Source of the DNA: Promethearchaeota archaeon
GTDB taxonomy: Archaea > Asgardarchaeota > Lokiarchaeia > Sigyniarchaeales > SOKP01
DNA length: 64,000 nt
Reading direction: 5' to 3'
Assembly: GCA_030606485.1 (NCBI GenBank)
Contig: JAUWGH010000001.1
Span: forward strand, 806,001-870,000
Below are positions 1-9,239 of this stretch, one piece after another (the first letter of the stretch is position 1; each line of letters opens with the position of its first letter). Position numbers and translations under genes: made by a program. The notes under the pieces were generated by a model. It had not been told where the DNA came from. It worked only from the letters and a program-made list of their open reading frames with translations, and made no database searches.

Positions 1-184
1 TAAAGATCGTAGAAAACAAGTATTAACAACTCTTGAAAGTCAAAAAGATTTCAATCAAATTTTTTTAATTACACATACAGATATTCCAGAAGAAATTAAG
101 CCAAATTTTATAAAAATCAAGAAAAATTTTGAAAATGGGTTAAGTTCAGCCGTTTATATAGATAAAGAAAAAAATCAATTATAA
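1..184 (+). CDS. rad50: Rad50/SMC-like ATPase, C-terminal end (partial)
   Basis: Only the last 60 codons are inside the window (frame beginning at base 2, TAA at 182-184). The visible part has the end of an ABC-ATPase head: a basic RRKQ segment where the D-loop region ends, a helix, then the beta strand IFLITHTD whose His is the expected H-loop. In Rad50 this domain binds ATP and works with Mre11 in processing double-strand breaks. The assignment rests on this short tail and on the herA and nurA genes that follow 20 bases downstream, because mre11-rad50-herA-nurA is a standard archaeal operon. Another SMC-type ATPase is possible from the tail alone. Confidence 0.72.
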   Translation, partial: KDRRKQVLTTLESQKDFNQIFLITHTDIPEEIKPNFIKIKKNFENGLSSAVYIDKEKNQL

Positions 185-204
185 AAAAATGAGAGTGAAA
201 AAAA

Positions 205-1962
205 ATGATAATAAATATAAATGCATTAGAAAGAGTTATTGAAATTAATATTGAAAAATATTATCCCGTCCATAGTTATATAAAATTAGAATGCCCAAAA
301 GACAAACCAAAATATACTATTTTATGTATGAACCAACAGGTTATGACTGTTGAAGAATATATTGAATTAAGACGTCAAACTGCAAATATTGAAATCAACG
401 AATATTTGATAAAATTACTTCAGACTGGATTAAAATATGTCTTATTTGCAGCGCCTATCCTTTTAATAGACCATGAAAAAGAAACGGAAGAGTTGAAAAA
501 ACCTAAACCTGATAAAAATAATTATGTAATAAAACGTAATGTACTTATTGAAATTGAGAAGCTTATGCAAGGTGGAGTGTTATCTCCCCATACTTCAGAA
601 ATTTCGAAAGATCAAAGCGATATCCCGGTTCTATTGGAAAATATTTTTCCACAATCAAATGGAGTTTTTATTGGACGTTTACTGTATGATAAAACAAATG
701 TTTATATTCCAATCAAATCATTACCGGTTCATTTAGGAATTATTGGAACGACAGGCTCAGGAAAATCTAATTTAATGCAAGTTATGATTAATGGAGCAGT
801 TGATCATAATTTAGAAGTAAAAACTAAGAATTTAACAAATATTCCATTAGTTTCTTCACTTGCAATAGACCCACATGATGAATATGCTTTAGGACCAGAA
901 GGGAGGGGATTATATCACCTTGTTAATTTATTAGATTTAAAAATTAGAAATGATATTTTTGGTTCTTTTTTCTATTTATATCCAAGGGGAACAAGAATTC
1001 AAAGCATATTATCTCCTTTTTCTTTAGAATGTGTTATAAATTACGAGGAAATAACTCCATTGGATGTATTAAATGTTCAAAGTTTTACTGGGGTACAATC
1101 TGAAGTTATGGAAGCAGAACATTATGTTGCTCATGATGATTGGATTGAAAATATATTAACCGGTAATTTAACCTCATCTGGACACCATGATGCTTCTATA
1201 GCCGCTGTTAGAAGAAGATTGCGTCCTATTGAAAGATCAAATATTTTTCGGCCCCAATCAGCGAATAGTTCGACATTACCAGAGATTATTTACGCTTTAG
1301 AAAGTGGTAAAATCTTGGATTTTAATTGTTCCCTGTTAAGTGATTTTGAAATGTTTCTTTTTAATACAGTTGTGGCAAGAACAATTTTCAATATTAGAAA
1401 AGCACTAAAAGCGTCAGCTACTATGACTGATTTTAAAGCTCAATTATACTCTCGTTTACCCAACTTATTTGTTAAAAGTTATGATAATAAATTGAACATA
1501 TACATTAAGAAAGGAAATGAAGTTAAAGATCCAACAGATATGCCAATTGTAGTTTTTACAATCGAAGAAGCCCCATCTATACTCAATCCAGATTTGATGA
1601 GAGGACCAAATATTTTCAAAGATATCGCAAGACAAGGAAGAAAATTTCATATTTCATTGGCTGTGATTAGTCAACAGATTTCTACATTAGATAATGCAAT
1701 AATTTCAAATCTTAATACATATATTGATTTACCTGTTGGTAGTGATAAAGAGAGAAGAGGGCTTATTGATAATGCTTCAAGCTCAATCCAGATAAATGAT
1801 CTTAAATCTTTGGAGGGGACATTAGGCGTTTCAATAATAAACGGAAATTGGCTTACAAAATTTCAAAAGATCATTATTCCAAGATATAAAGATCATTTTG
1901 AAGAAAATAAAGCAAAATATGGTATATATAAATCAAAAGGTACGAAGACTCCCTTAATTTAA
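205..1962 (+). CDS. herA: HerA bipolar DNA translocase/helicase
   Basis: Hexameric FtsK/HerA-family ATPase that pumps DNA and, with NurA, resects DNA ends after Mre11-Rad50. The 585-residue protein has Walker A GTTGSGKSN at residues 181-189, an acidic DPHDEY segment near 230 typical of HerA, the Walker B strand ending in EEA at 454-456, and the RQGRKFHISLAVISQ stretch typical of the family. Length is normal for HerA. The ATG at 205 has AGTGA six bases upstream. It lies between the rad50 tail and nurA in one operon. The call is firm; the DNA-end-resection role is known family behaviour. Confidence 0.93.
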   Translation: MIININALERVIEINIEKYYPVHSYIKLECPKDKPKYTILCMNQQVMTVEEYIELRRQTANIEINEYLIKLLQTGLKYVLFAAPILLIDHEKETEELKKPKPDKNNYVIKRNVLIEIEKLMQGGVLSPHTSEISKDQSDIPVLLENIFPQSNGVFIGRLLYDKTNVYIPIKSLPVHLGIIGTTGSGKSNLMQVMINGAVDHNLEVKTKNLTNIPLVSSLAIDPHDEYALGPEGRGLYHLVNLLDLKIRNDIFGSFFYLYPRGTRIQSILSPFSLECVINYEEITPLDVLNVQSFTGVQSEVMEAEHYVAHDDWIENILTGNLTSSGHHDASIAAVRRRLRPIERSNIFRPQSANSSTLPEIIYALESGKILDFNCSLLSDFEMFLFNTVVARTIFNIRKALKASATMTDFKAQLYSRLPNLFVKSYDNKLNIYIKKGNEVKDPTDMPIVVFTIEEAPSILNPDLMRGPNIFKDIARQGRKFHISLAVISQQISTLDNAIISNLNTYIDLPVGSDKERRGLIDNASSSIQINDLKSLEGTLGVSIINGNWLTKFQKIIIPRYKDHFEENKAKYGIYKSKGTKTPLI

Positions 1963-1988
1963 ATAGTAAAATAAAAAGTGGATTATTT

Positions 1989-3152
1989 GTGGGGTTAAAA
2001 AAATATAAATTAATAGAATTAGAAGAATCACTGAAAAAGGCAGAAATACCTGCTCAAATAGACGAATTAAAGAAAAAACACGTTCAGTGGACTAAGGAAG
2101 AAAAAGAATTAAGAGATAAATATAAAGAAGAACTTGAAAAAGAAAAAACAGATATTATTATTGAACAAATGAAGTATACGCCTATTAAAGGCGTGGACGA
2201 AACATTTTTTAAGGAAGGAGGGTTATTAGTTGGATTTGATGAAAGTCAAAATTCAAAGATTGGCACTTATGCAAGAGTTTCATGCTTTAAATTCGGTGAA
2301 AGTCAGGTAAGTTATGAAGACGGAAGATATAAATATAGAGATTATATCTATGAGCCATTATTTGGATATTTAGAAGATAGCTATCAAAAAATTAAAATTT
2401 ATACTGATGCAATAGAATATTTTGTAAAAAATTTAGAAGATGAATTCAAAGGAACCTTTTTAGAACATTCAGTTACCGAAATAAGAAAATGGTATGAAAA
2501 AGTATTTCCCACGGAAACAGGATTAGAATGGAAACATAATTTACCTTCTGTAGGTCATGTTGCTGATCGTATTAGAACAGCAGATGAATTATTATGCACC
2601 GTTATAAGAATGAAACAAATTAAGACTGAATTTCCAGATCGAGATATTATATTTTTAGGAGATGGTATTAGTGCTTTTAGACCTCACATTTTTCCCCCAA
2701 TTCATTTTGTTCAATTTTTTCTTAAATTTCTCAAGGAATATAAATTAAAATATTATACTTTTTCAAAAACTTGTAGATTACGTGAAAAAGATACTGGTGT
2801 TTTTATTTTACCTGTGTTTTCTAAAATTATTGAAAAAGATCCATTTATTGTAGAGATACCACAAAAACGTTCAGTAAGCAACTCCCACCTTGTAAGATTG
2901 ATAAAAAGAGATATGCCTGCCTTGAGATTTGACGTTCCAAGAGAGATTGATTTGAATGGGGCAATTGCTATTATTAAAACAATTATCCCATTTTCTCCAC
3001 TTGGTTATCCATTATGTCTAGAACATGCTCATAATGCAAGTACTCTAACGAATTTGGAATGGAGGATTTTAAATATTAAATTTAGAGGGACCCAAGAAGA
3101 CCCTAGGACAAAAAATTTAGTTACAAATTTAAGAAAGTATGTTATATCTTAA
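1989..3152 (+). CDS. nurA: NurA 5'-3' nuclease, partner of HerA
   Basis: 387-residue NurA-domain nuclease. Visible features are an N-terminal lysine/glutamate-rich coiled coil (about residues 5-55), the first catalytic Asp in GFDES (D84), a second acidic strand FLGDGIS (D225), and the C-terminal GYP...EHAH signature (E345-H348). The start is GTG at 1989 with GTGGA six bases upstream; there is no ATG near the conserved N-terminus. It follows herA by 26 bases. NurA is known to form a complex with HerA that degrades DNA strands; that role is transferred from the family. Confidence 0.9.
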   Translation: MGLKKYKLIELEESLKKAEIPAQIDELKKKHVQWTKEEKELRDKYKEELEKEKTDIIIEQMKYTPIKGVDETFFKEGGLLVGFDESQNSKIGTYARVSCFKFGESQVSYEDGRYKYRDYIYEPLFGYLEDSYQKIKIYTDAIEYFVKNLEDEFKGTFLEHSVTEIRKWYEKVFPTETGLEWKHNLPSVGHVADRIRTADELLCTVIRMKQIKTEFPDRDIIFLGDGISAFRPHIFPPIHFVQFFLKFLKEYKLKYYTFSKTCRLREKDTGVFILPVFSKIIEKDPFIVEIPQKRSVSNSHLVRLIKRDMPALRFDVPREIDLNGAIAIIKTIIPFSPLGYPLCLEHAHNASTLTNLEWRILNIKFRGTQEDPRTKNLVTNLRKYVIS

Positions 3153-3209
3153 AAATAAATCTTCATTTTTCTAAAATATAATATTTAGGATTATTCTAGT
3201 AGATGATAA

Positions 3210-4007
3210 ATGGCGAAGATTATATTTTTCCAAGCTCATCCTGATGATTTAGAGTTTAATTGTGCTCAATTAATGCATTATCTTGCCATAAAGAGCAAAA
3301 GAAAATATATTATTAAAATTGTTTCAATAACAAAAGGAGAATTTGGGCTTCCGGGTGCTAAATATGATAAGTTTAAAGGCAAATTCCTAGCAAAAGTCAG
3401 AACTAGGGAATTATATAAAGCTCAAAGTATTCACGGAATATCTCCCAAAAATATTGTTTTTTTGGGTTATATTGATGGTTTTGTAAAATTTAATAAAGAT
3501 TTCATTAATAGAATTGCGGATTATATTAGAAAAGAAAAACCGGATATAATTTTTGCCCCAGAACCGATATATACCTGGTATTATCATATGGATCATGTAA
3601 ATACTGGGAAGGCAATATTTTATATTATCTATAATAAATTAATTGATTATATCCCAATTCTCTATTTTTATTCATCTCTAAGTCCCAATTTTTTTTTCCC
3701 CTTTAAAAAAGAAAATATTAGCTTAGTAAATCAATTACTCGCATGCCATAAAACTCAATACTGGCTAATGAATTATATGATGTTTATTTATAAACCGATA
3801 ATGAAATTAGCTGGAAGGAAAGTAAATGGTTGGAAATATGCCGAACCTTTTCGACGGATTTATTTCGGCAAGGAAAATACGAAAAAATACAAAATATCAT
3901 TGATAACACGTATTTTCAGTCATTTTTTTTCTAGTCTTCCTTTTTACAAAGCGAAATATCCACAAGAGATATTGAAAAAACTTAAGAGAGAAAAAAATCA
4001 GAAATAA
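3210..4007 (+). CDS. PIG-L/LmbE-family N-deacetylase
   Basis: 265-residue zinc-dependent deacetylase of the PIG-L family. The zinc/catalytic motif AHPDD is at residues 9-13 and the second metal-binding motif H-M-D-H at 126-129. These enzymes remove N-acetyl groups from GlcNAc-containing lipids, mycothiol precursors or related sugars. The true substrate cannot be told from the sequence. There is no signal peptide. The C-terminal 40 residues are strongly basic. It ends 10 bases from the end of the convergent broken surface-protein gene. The fold is clear, the substrate unknown. Confidence 0.85.
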   Translation: MAKIIFFQAHPDDLEFNCAQLMHYLAIKSKRKYIIKIVSITKGEFGLPGAKYDKFKGKFLAKVRTRELYKAQSIHGISPKNIVFLGYIDGFVKFNKDFINRIADYIRKEKPDIIFAPEPIYTWYYHMDHVNTGKAIFYIIYNKLIDYIPILYFYSSLSPNFFFPFKKENISLVNQLLACHKTQYWLMNYMMFIYKPIMKLAGRKVNGWKYAEPFRRIYFGKENTKKYKISLITRIFSHFFSSLPFYKAKYPQEILKKLKREKNQK

Positions 4008-4017
4008 AATACTAAAA

Positions 4018-4608
4018 TCAAGATCTTAATTTAAAGAAAATAAATAAACCTATCCCAACAATTGCAACAATTATCCCAATAAGTGGGGTTAATATAAGTG
4101 TGCGAAAAAAATAGGAATCATATTGAGATGGATCTTGATGCCAATAGAAATATACTTCTAGATCATTTCCTTCAAACCAAATTGTACAATAATCTGGGTA
4201 ATAATCTCCATTATAGAGCATAATTTCATATGCTCTACCTCCCCCTAACTCATATGTTATAAAACCAATTACACCATTTCTCTCCTTATGACAATAACAG
4301 ATATTTAAAACATCTCCAGTCCCCAGATATTCTAATAGAAAAACAGAAAAGAGTGATTCATTACCATAGTTCGTAAGTCATATATTTACAGAATCATTTT
4401 GATGGTGTTTTATGATTTTATAGTAAGTGAAATCCCAATCTTCAGTCACCCAAGTATAATAACATGTATCACTAGTATCGTCCGAGATCTTTATAGGAGG
4501 GTAGAAAAATGCGTTATAATCTTGAAAAGTAAAGGCTTCAACATAAACAATAAAAGATGGGAGTAGAGGAAAAATTAATAGTGAAATTAAAAGGATATTT
4601 CATTTCAT
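4018..4608 (-). pseudogene. Small anchored surface protein interrupted by two in-frame TGA codons
   Basis: Read on the minus strand from ATG at 4608 to TGA at 4018-4020, one frame of 197 codons stays open except for TGA at codon 3 (4600-4602) and at codon 77 (4378-4380). The conceptual protein looks complete: a hydrophobic signal-like N-terminus (LLISLLIFPLL), a Tyr/Asp-rich extracellular-type middle with several Cys, and a C-terminal membrane anchor (about 22 hydrophobic residues, then KLRS). There is no frameshift. Only the last 67 codons form an uninterrupted ATG reading frame. It is either a gene decayed by two TGG-to-TGA changes or a recoded gene. TGA acts as a stop elsewhere in this window. 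I recognise no family. Confidence 0.6.
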
Positions 4609-4682
4609 TAAATTATTTTTTGTATTTTAGATTTATAATTTATACTATATTTTTTAGGATGAATTTTTCATTATATAATATA

Positions 4683-5630
4683 ATGACAGTTATTATTCCA
4701 AAAAAAGCATATTTAACAATTGTTGCAGCCGCAGTTAGATTTGCTAATGCACGAATACCAAAAGATGATTGGTTGGAAGCTAGTGGCGTGTTAATTGGTA
4801 AGAATGTTGGTGATGATGTGGTAATTTCAGCAGCGCATCCTATTATGCACCAAGAATTAGACAAAAATGCTGTGATGGATCAATACAAATGGAAAGATGA
4901 AGATTATGAGGCACTCTCTATAATTGATGATGAGGCTTTTTCAAGAGGAGAATTCACCGTTGGATGGTATCATAGTCACCCCGGTTTTAAAGTAATGATG
5001 TCTCATATCGATATTAGAACAACATTGAGTTATCAAACAAATAATCCATTAGCTATTTCACTAGTGTTTAATCATATGAGATTAATAAAACAAATTGAAT
5101 TGCCTGATAAAAAAGGAGACCCAGATATTCCTTTAGAAAATGATCCAGGTTTTAAGATTTTTCGATTAGATGATGTAAGTGGAATTGAAGCAAGTTATCA
5201 TCCTACCGATTATAAAATAGAAGGATATGAGAGTATGACGCAATTAATTCAAACAACTCAAGCTTTTATTATCGATGTAACAAATCTACTCCCTAAAGAA
5301 GGTCTAATAGAGACGTATCAGAATCAAGTGAATAAATCAATAGAGGAATTAAATTCTCAATTAATTGGAACAGAAGAATATCTCAAAACACTTGCAAGAG
5401 AGGGAGCAACTTCGAGGATTCCAGAAGTCCTATTGAATCAAACTAGGGATATAAATAAATTTGTTGAAAGAGCAAATAAAAAAATTGAAAAAATGAAAGA
5501 AATTTTAGATTACTTAGAGTATAAAGAAAGAAATATAATTATACATCAAGCTTTAGAAGTAATTAGTCTGTGGGAACAAAAAGTAGAAAATTTAGAAACT
5601 GACTTACGTGCAATATCTCAGAAATTTTAA
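4683..5630 (+). CDS. JAMM/MPN+ metalloprotease, Rpn11/CSN5-like, with C-terminal coiled coil
   Basis: Predicted zinc isopeptidase of the JAB1/MPN+ family, which in eukaryotes removes ubiquitin (Rpn11) or Nedd8 (CSN5). With the start at ATG 4683 the protein has 315 residues. The JAMM motif is complete: E32, H97-S-H99-P-G, S107 and D110. The surrounding GWYHSHPG and the following strand resemble the eukaryotic Rpn11/CSN5 branch more than short bacterial RadC/Mec+ proteins. Residues about 200-310 form a helical coiled-coil tail. The frame is open back to 4557, but those codons encode a hydrophobic run overlapping the divergent gene start, so I chose the later ATG. No ubiquitin, E1 or E2 gene is in the window. 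Confidence 0.88.
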   Translation: MTVIIPKKAYLTIVAAAVRFANARIPKDDWLEASGVLIGKNVGDDVVISAAHPIMHQELDKNAVMDQYKWKDEDYEALSIIDDEAFSRGEFTVGWYHSHPGFKVMMSHIDIRTTLSYQTNNPLAISLVFNHMRLIKQIELPDKKGDPDIPLENDPGFKIFRLDDVSGIEASYHPTDYKIEGYESMTQLIQTTQAFIIDVTNLLPKEGLIETYQNQVNKSIEELNSQLIGTEEYLKTLAREGATSRIPEVLLNQTRDINKFVERANKKIEKMKEILDYLEYKERNIIIHQALEVISLWEQKVENLETDLRAISQKF

Positions 5631-5763
5631 TAAATTAAACATATATTCGTGTTCTATCTCAACTCTTTCAAGGATTATTTGTATCAAAAATTTAATAAAT
5701 TATCTTGGGATAATTTACTTAATTTAGAAGTTTTTAGACAATTATATAGCTGATTTTGACCGG

Positions 5764-7965
5764 ATGAGAAAAATCAATTTTCCTTTTACGGCGATAATTG
5801 GACATGAAAAAATGAAAATTGCATTAATTCTCAACGTTATTGATCTTTTAATTGGAGGTGTTCTTTTATCAGGTCACCGCGGCACAGGAAAATCTACAGC
5901 AGTCCGTTCTCTTATAGATATTATGCCTGAAATAAAAGTTATAAAAGAGTGTTATTTTAATTGTAATCCTGATTCTGATCTTGAAGATTTATGTGAGATG
6001 TGTGTTGAAAAAGTCAAAAAAGGAAACTTTGAAGTGGAAACAAGACGGATGAAACTGGTTAATCTTCCATTAGGCTCTACAGAGGATATGGTCTGTGGAA
6101 GTTTGGACATAGAACGGGTTTTAGCTGAAGGAATAAGAAGTCTTCATGCTGGTTTATTAGCAAAAGCAAATAGAGGGATTTTGTATATAGATGAGGTAAA
6201 TCTTTTACAAGATCATATAGTAGATACGCTATTGGATGCTTCTGCATCAGGTGTAAATATTATTGAAAGAGAAGGAATTTCTGTAATGCATCCTTCAAGA
6301 TTTATTTTAGTTGGTTCAATGAATCCAGATGAGGGAGATTTACGACCCCAGATTGCAGATCGTTTTGGTTTAGAAGTTAAAATTGTAGCACCTTCAGATC
6401 CAAAAGTACGAGCTGAAATTACTAAAAGAGTGATAGATTTTAATGATAATCCTAAGGAATTTATTATACAATACCAAAATGACCAAAACGAATTGAAACA
6501 GAGAATAATTCAAGCCCGGAAGATATTGAAAGATGTTAAAGTTTCAGATCGAATTTTCCAATTTGTATCTGAAGTTGTCAGTGAATTAAGTATTTTTTCA
6601 CAAAGAGCAGATATTTCATTTATTCGATGTGCTCGTGCGAATGCGGCTTTTAATAATAGAACTTATGTTCTAAATGAGGACTTAGAAATTGCTTTAGATC
6701 TTGTTTTTGAGCATAGAATGGAATCAATTGATGCAACTATAACAGCAAAAGAGATAAAGGGTAAAATTATCGATGCCTATGGAAAAATTCAAGAAGCATA
6801 TGAAAACTTAGATATTTATAAACCAAATGAAGAAACTGAAGGTCCTTTAAAATCTACTGATGAACCACAGGAACAATTTAAAAGAAATCCAATAGATAAG
6901 GATAAAATTAATTTACCTGAGACTAAAGAACAAAAACTTCCTCCACCACAAGAAGAGGATAAAAACCATAAATATGACCCTGCAGGTGGTTGGAAAGTTA
7001 AAAGATTGCCATCTAAGGAATCTTATAATAATAGAGAAGATAAAACATTCAATTTACAAAAATTTGCTTATAAATTGGAGGATAAAATAATCTCAATTTT
7101 GAATAATATCAGAAATACTAAAAGAATATCAAATTTTGGCGGTCGAGGCGTAGGAAACCGAACAAGATTTACTTCAAGTAAAAAGGGGCATTATAGTTCT
7201 TTTCGAAGACCACTAGAACATCCTAGAAATATAGCACTAGATGCTTCTATTAGGAGTTATTTAAAAAATTTGACTTATAATCCAACTGAAATTGAATTTC
7301 CATTAAAATTAGATAAAACTGATATAATGGAAAAGGTTTTTGAATTTAAAGCACCTTTAGCTTTGTTCTTTATTTTAGATGCTTCTGCATCAATGTATAG
7401 TGTTTTAAAGCAAATGACAAATATAATAGAGGCACTCCAGAGAGAAGGATATAAGAAAAAGGATAAAATTTGTATTATTATGTTCCGTGGCAAAGATGCG
7501 ATTGTACTTCAAAAACCAACTGTTGCACTAAGAAATGCGCTCAGTAAAATCAAAAATATTAAAGGTAAATCATATACACCCATGGCTTTTGCACTACATA
7601 AATGTTTGGAGATGATAAACATTGAGAAAATGAGAAACCGAAACATTTTTCCTGTCATATTTATTTGTAGCGACTGTGGTGCAAATATTTCTTATACCAA
7701 TCCTGATCTAGTTGCTCAAATTGAATCAGACTATAATTTGATTACTGAAGAATTAAAAGATATTGCAAAAATTATTGCAAAAAGAAAAATAAAAGTTGTA
7801 ATATTAGAACCCAGAAAATCTTGGGCTACAAGAAATTTGGGAATTCATCCATTTTCCGCAGAAGAAATAAAAAAAAATTTTAAACTATACTGTAAAGCAG
7901 ATATTTTTAAATTTAATGAGATTGACCCTACAAAAACTATCCTCAAATTGAAAAGAGTTCTTTAA
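5764..7965 (+). CDS. Fused ChlI/ChlD-type AAA+ ATPase with VWA domain (chelatase-like)
   Basis: 733-residue fusion of a magnesium/cobalt-chelatase-type AAA+ motor and a von Willebrand A domain. AAA+ features: P-loop GHRGTGKST at 37-45, Walker B LYIDEVN with D143-E144, and a GSMNPDEGDLRPQ sensor region. A charged, proline-rich linker (about 345-440) leads to the VWA domain with MIDAS residues D539-A-S541-A-S543, T605 and D637. In chlorophyll and aerobic cobalamin synthesis such proteins drive metal insertion by a large CobN/ChlH subunit, but none is present here. Related AAA-VWA pairs also remodel other metalloenzymes. It follows the JAMM gene by 133 bases on the same strand. The substrate is unknown. 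Confidence 0.86.
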   Translation: MRKINFPFTAIIGHEKMKIALILNVIDLLIGGVLLSGHRGTGKSTAVRSLIDIMPEIKVIKECYFNCNPDSDLEDLCEMCVEKVKKGNFEVETRRMKLVNLPLGSTEDMVCGSLDIERVLAEGIRSLHAGLLAKANRGILYIDEVNLLQDHIVDTLLDASASGVNIIEREGISVMHPSRFILVGSMNPDEGDLRPQIADRFGLEVKIVAPSDPKVRAEITKRVIDFNDNPKEFIIQYQNDQNELKQRIIQARKILKDVKVSDRIFQFVSEVVSELSIFSQRADISFIRCARANAAFNNRTYVLNEDLEIALDLVFEHRMESIDATITAKEIKGKIIDAYGKIQEAYENLDIYKPNEETEGPLKSTDEPQEQFKRNPIDKDKINLPETKEQKLPPPQEEDKNHKYDPAGGWKVKRLPSKESYNNREDKTFNLQKFAYKLEDKIISILNNIRNTKRISNFGGRGVGNRTRFTSSKKGHYSSFRRPLEHPRNIALDASIRSYLKNLTYNPTEIEFPLKLDKTDIMEKVFEFKAPLALFFILDASASMYSVLKQMTNIIEALQREGYKKKDKICIIMFRGKDAIVLQKPTVALRNALSKIKNIKGKSYTPMAFALHKCLEMINIEKMRNRNIFPVIFICSDCGANISYTNPDLVAQIESDYNLITEELKDIAKIIAKRKIKVVILEPRKSWATRNLGIHPFSAEEIKKNFKLYCKADIFKFNEIDPTKTILKLKRVL

Positions 7966-7992
7966 TTAATAATGATTTAAATTTATTTAATA

Positions 7993-9231
7993 ATGGTTAA
8001 GAAAAAAAAAGTTCTTATCTCAGGTTTTAATGCTCGACCTTTATCTAAATCGTTATATAATGCAAATTATGAAGTATATGCTGTAGATTTTTTTGGAGAT
8101 TCAGACCTATTTCCTTATATTAAGGATGCTTTAATTATTACTAAAGAATTGAAAAATAATTTTCAAAAGTTAAAATTAATTTATGGTGATGTTTTAACGG
8201 ATCTAACCCTTCAAATGATTGAAAAACATCCCCATTTGGATTATTTAATAATAGCAAGTGGTTTAGACGATAATATTATAGGTCGAGAAAAAATTTTTAA
8301 TAAAATTAAGAAATTAAATCGTCCAATTCGATATTTAGGTAATAATAATGCCCAAATCATAAAGTCAAGAGATATCTTAAGTATTTATTCCCTATTAGAT
8401 AAAATGGGATATAAAGTTCCTAAAACTTTAGCATTTAACTATGATCTAGTTGATAACAACCTTATAAATTATCCAATTATTCTTAAAAAAAAACAAAGCT
8501 CTGGCGGCTTAAACATTTTTAAAATTAATTCCAAGACTCAATTATTAAATATAATAAAAAAAAATGAAGAATTTGAGAAAGAGTCTGGGAATTGGTTGTT
8601 TCAAGAGTATATAGAGGGAATGGATGTTAGTTGCACTACAATCAGCAATAAAGTTGATGTTAAAATAGTTTCAATAAATGAACAATTAATTGGAAAAGAA
8701 TTCTTAAATGCACCAAGTGAATTTGTATATTGTGGAAACATTGTTCCTGCGGATCTTAATTATTCTCTTCAATATAAAATCTCAGAAATTTCTTTAAAAT
8801 TAGTTAGACATCTTGAATTAATTGGAATAAATGGGTTTGATTTTGTATTAAAAGAAGGATGCCCCTATTTAATGGAAATAAATCCCAGAATCCCAGGTTC
8901 GATAAATGCAGCAGAATTTGCTTTGAATAGAAATTTAATTGATGAACATATTAATTGCTGCTTAAATCCGGATAAAGAAATTATAATTTCAAATCTAGAT
9001 ATTAATACTAATTTTGTCTCAAAATTTATTTATTTCGCTCCAAAATTGATTTCACATCAAAAAATTGAGAAATTAAAACAAATTAAAAATGTGGAAGATG
9101 TCTCTGCGCCAGGTAAAGATATTCAACCATATGAACCATTGTGTTCTATATTATATAAGGCAGAGAATTACTCAAAAGCATATAAAGGGGCATTGAGTAT
9201 AGTAGAATCGATAGAATTATTGATAAAATGA
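7993..9231 (+). CDS. ATP-grasp domain ligase
   Basis: 412-residue ATP-grasp protein. The N-terminal part (KKVLISGFNARPLSK) is a Rossmann-like preATP-grasp fold. The middle has the ATP-grasp lysine and glycine-rich loop (KKKQSSGGLNIF) and the Mg-binding E295-I-N297 in the LMEINPR strand. The family joins a carboxylate to an amine or thiol through an acyl-phosphate. Archaeal members of this kind include tetrahydromethanopterin glutamate ligases and biotin-carboxylase-like proteins of unknown substrate. The start is the ATG 27 bases after the AAA-VWA gene, so the two are probably cotranscribed. It ends in TGA and converges on the Roadblock gene. The substrate is not predictable. Confidence 0.8.
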   Translation: MVKKKKVLISGFNARPLSKSLYNANYEVYAVDFFGDSDLFPYIKDALIITKELKNNFQKLKLIYGDVLTDLTLQMIEKHPHLDYLIIASGLDDNIIGREKIFNKIKKLNRPIRYLGNNNAQIIKSRDILSIYSLLDKMGYKVPKTLAFNYDLVDNNLINYPIILKKKQSSGGLNIFKINSKTQLLNIIKKNEEFEKESGNWLFQEYIEGMDVSCTTISNKVDVKIVSINEQLIGKEFLNAPSEFVYCGNIVPADLNYSLQYKISEISLKLVRHLELIGINGFDFVLKEGCPYLMEINPRIPGSINAAEFALNRNLIDEHINCCLNPDKEIIISNLDINTNFVSKFIYFAPKLISHQKIEKLKQIKNVEDVSAPGKDIQPYEPLCSILYKAENYSKAYKGALSIVESIELLIK

Positions 9232-9239
9232 AAGATCTT

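Noticed and set aside
4018-4608. Genome-wide reassignment of TGA to Trp
   Set aside because: HAD copy C ends with TGA at the position where its two paralogues have TAA, and other genes (ATP-grasp, slipin, small membrane protein) also end naturally in TGA.
4557-4682. Upstream extension of the JAMM gene to 4557
   Set aside because: The added residues are a hydrophobic run without family sense and overlap the start of the divergent gene.
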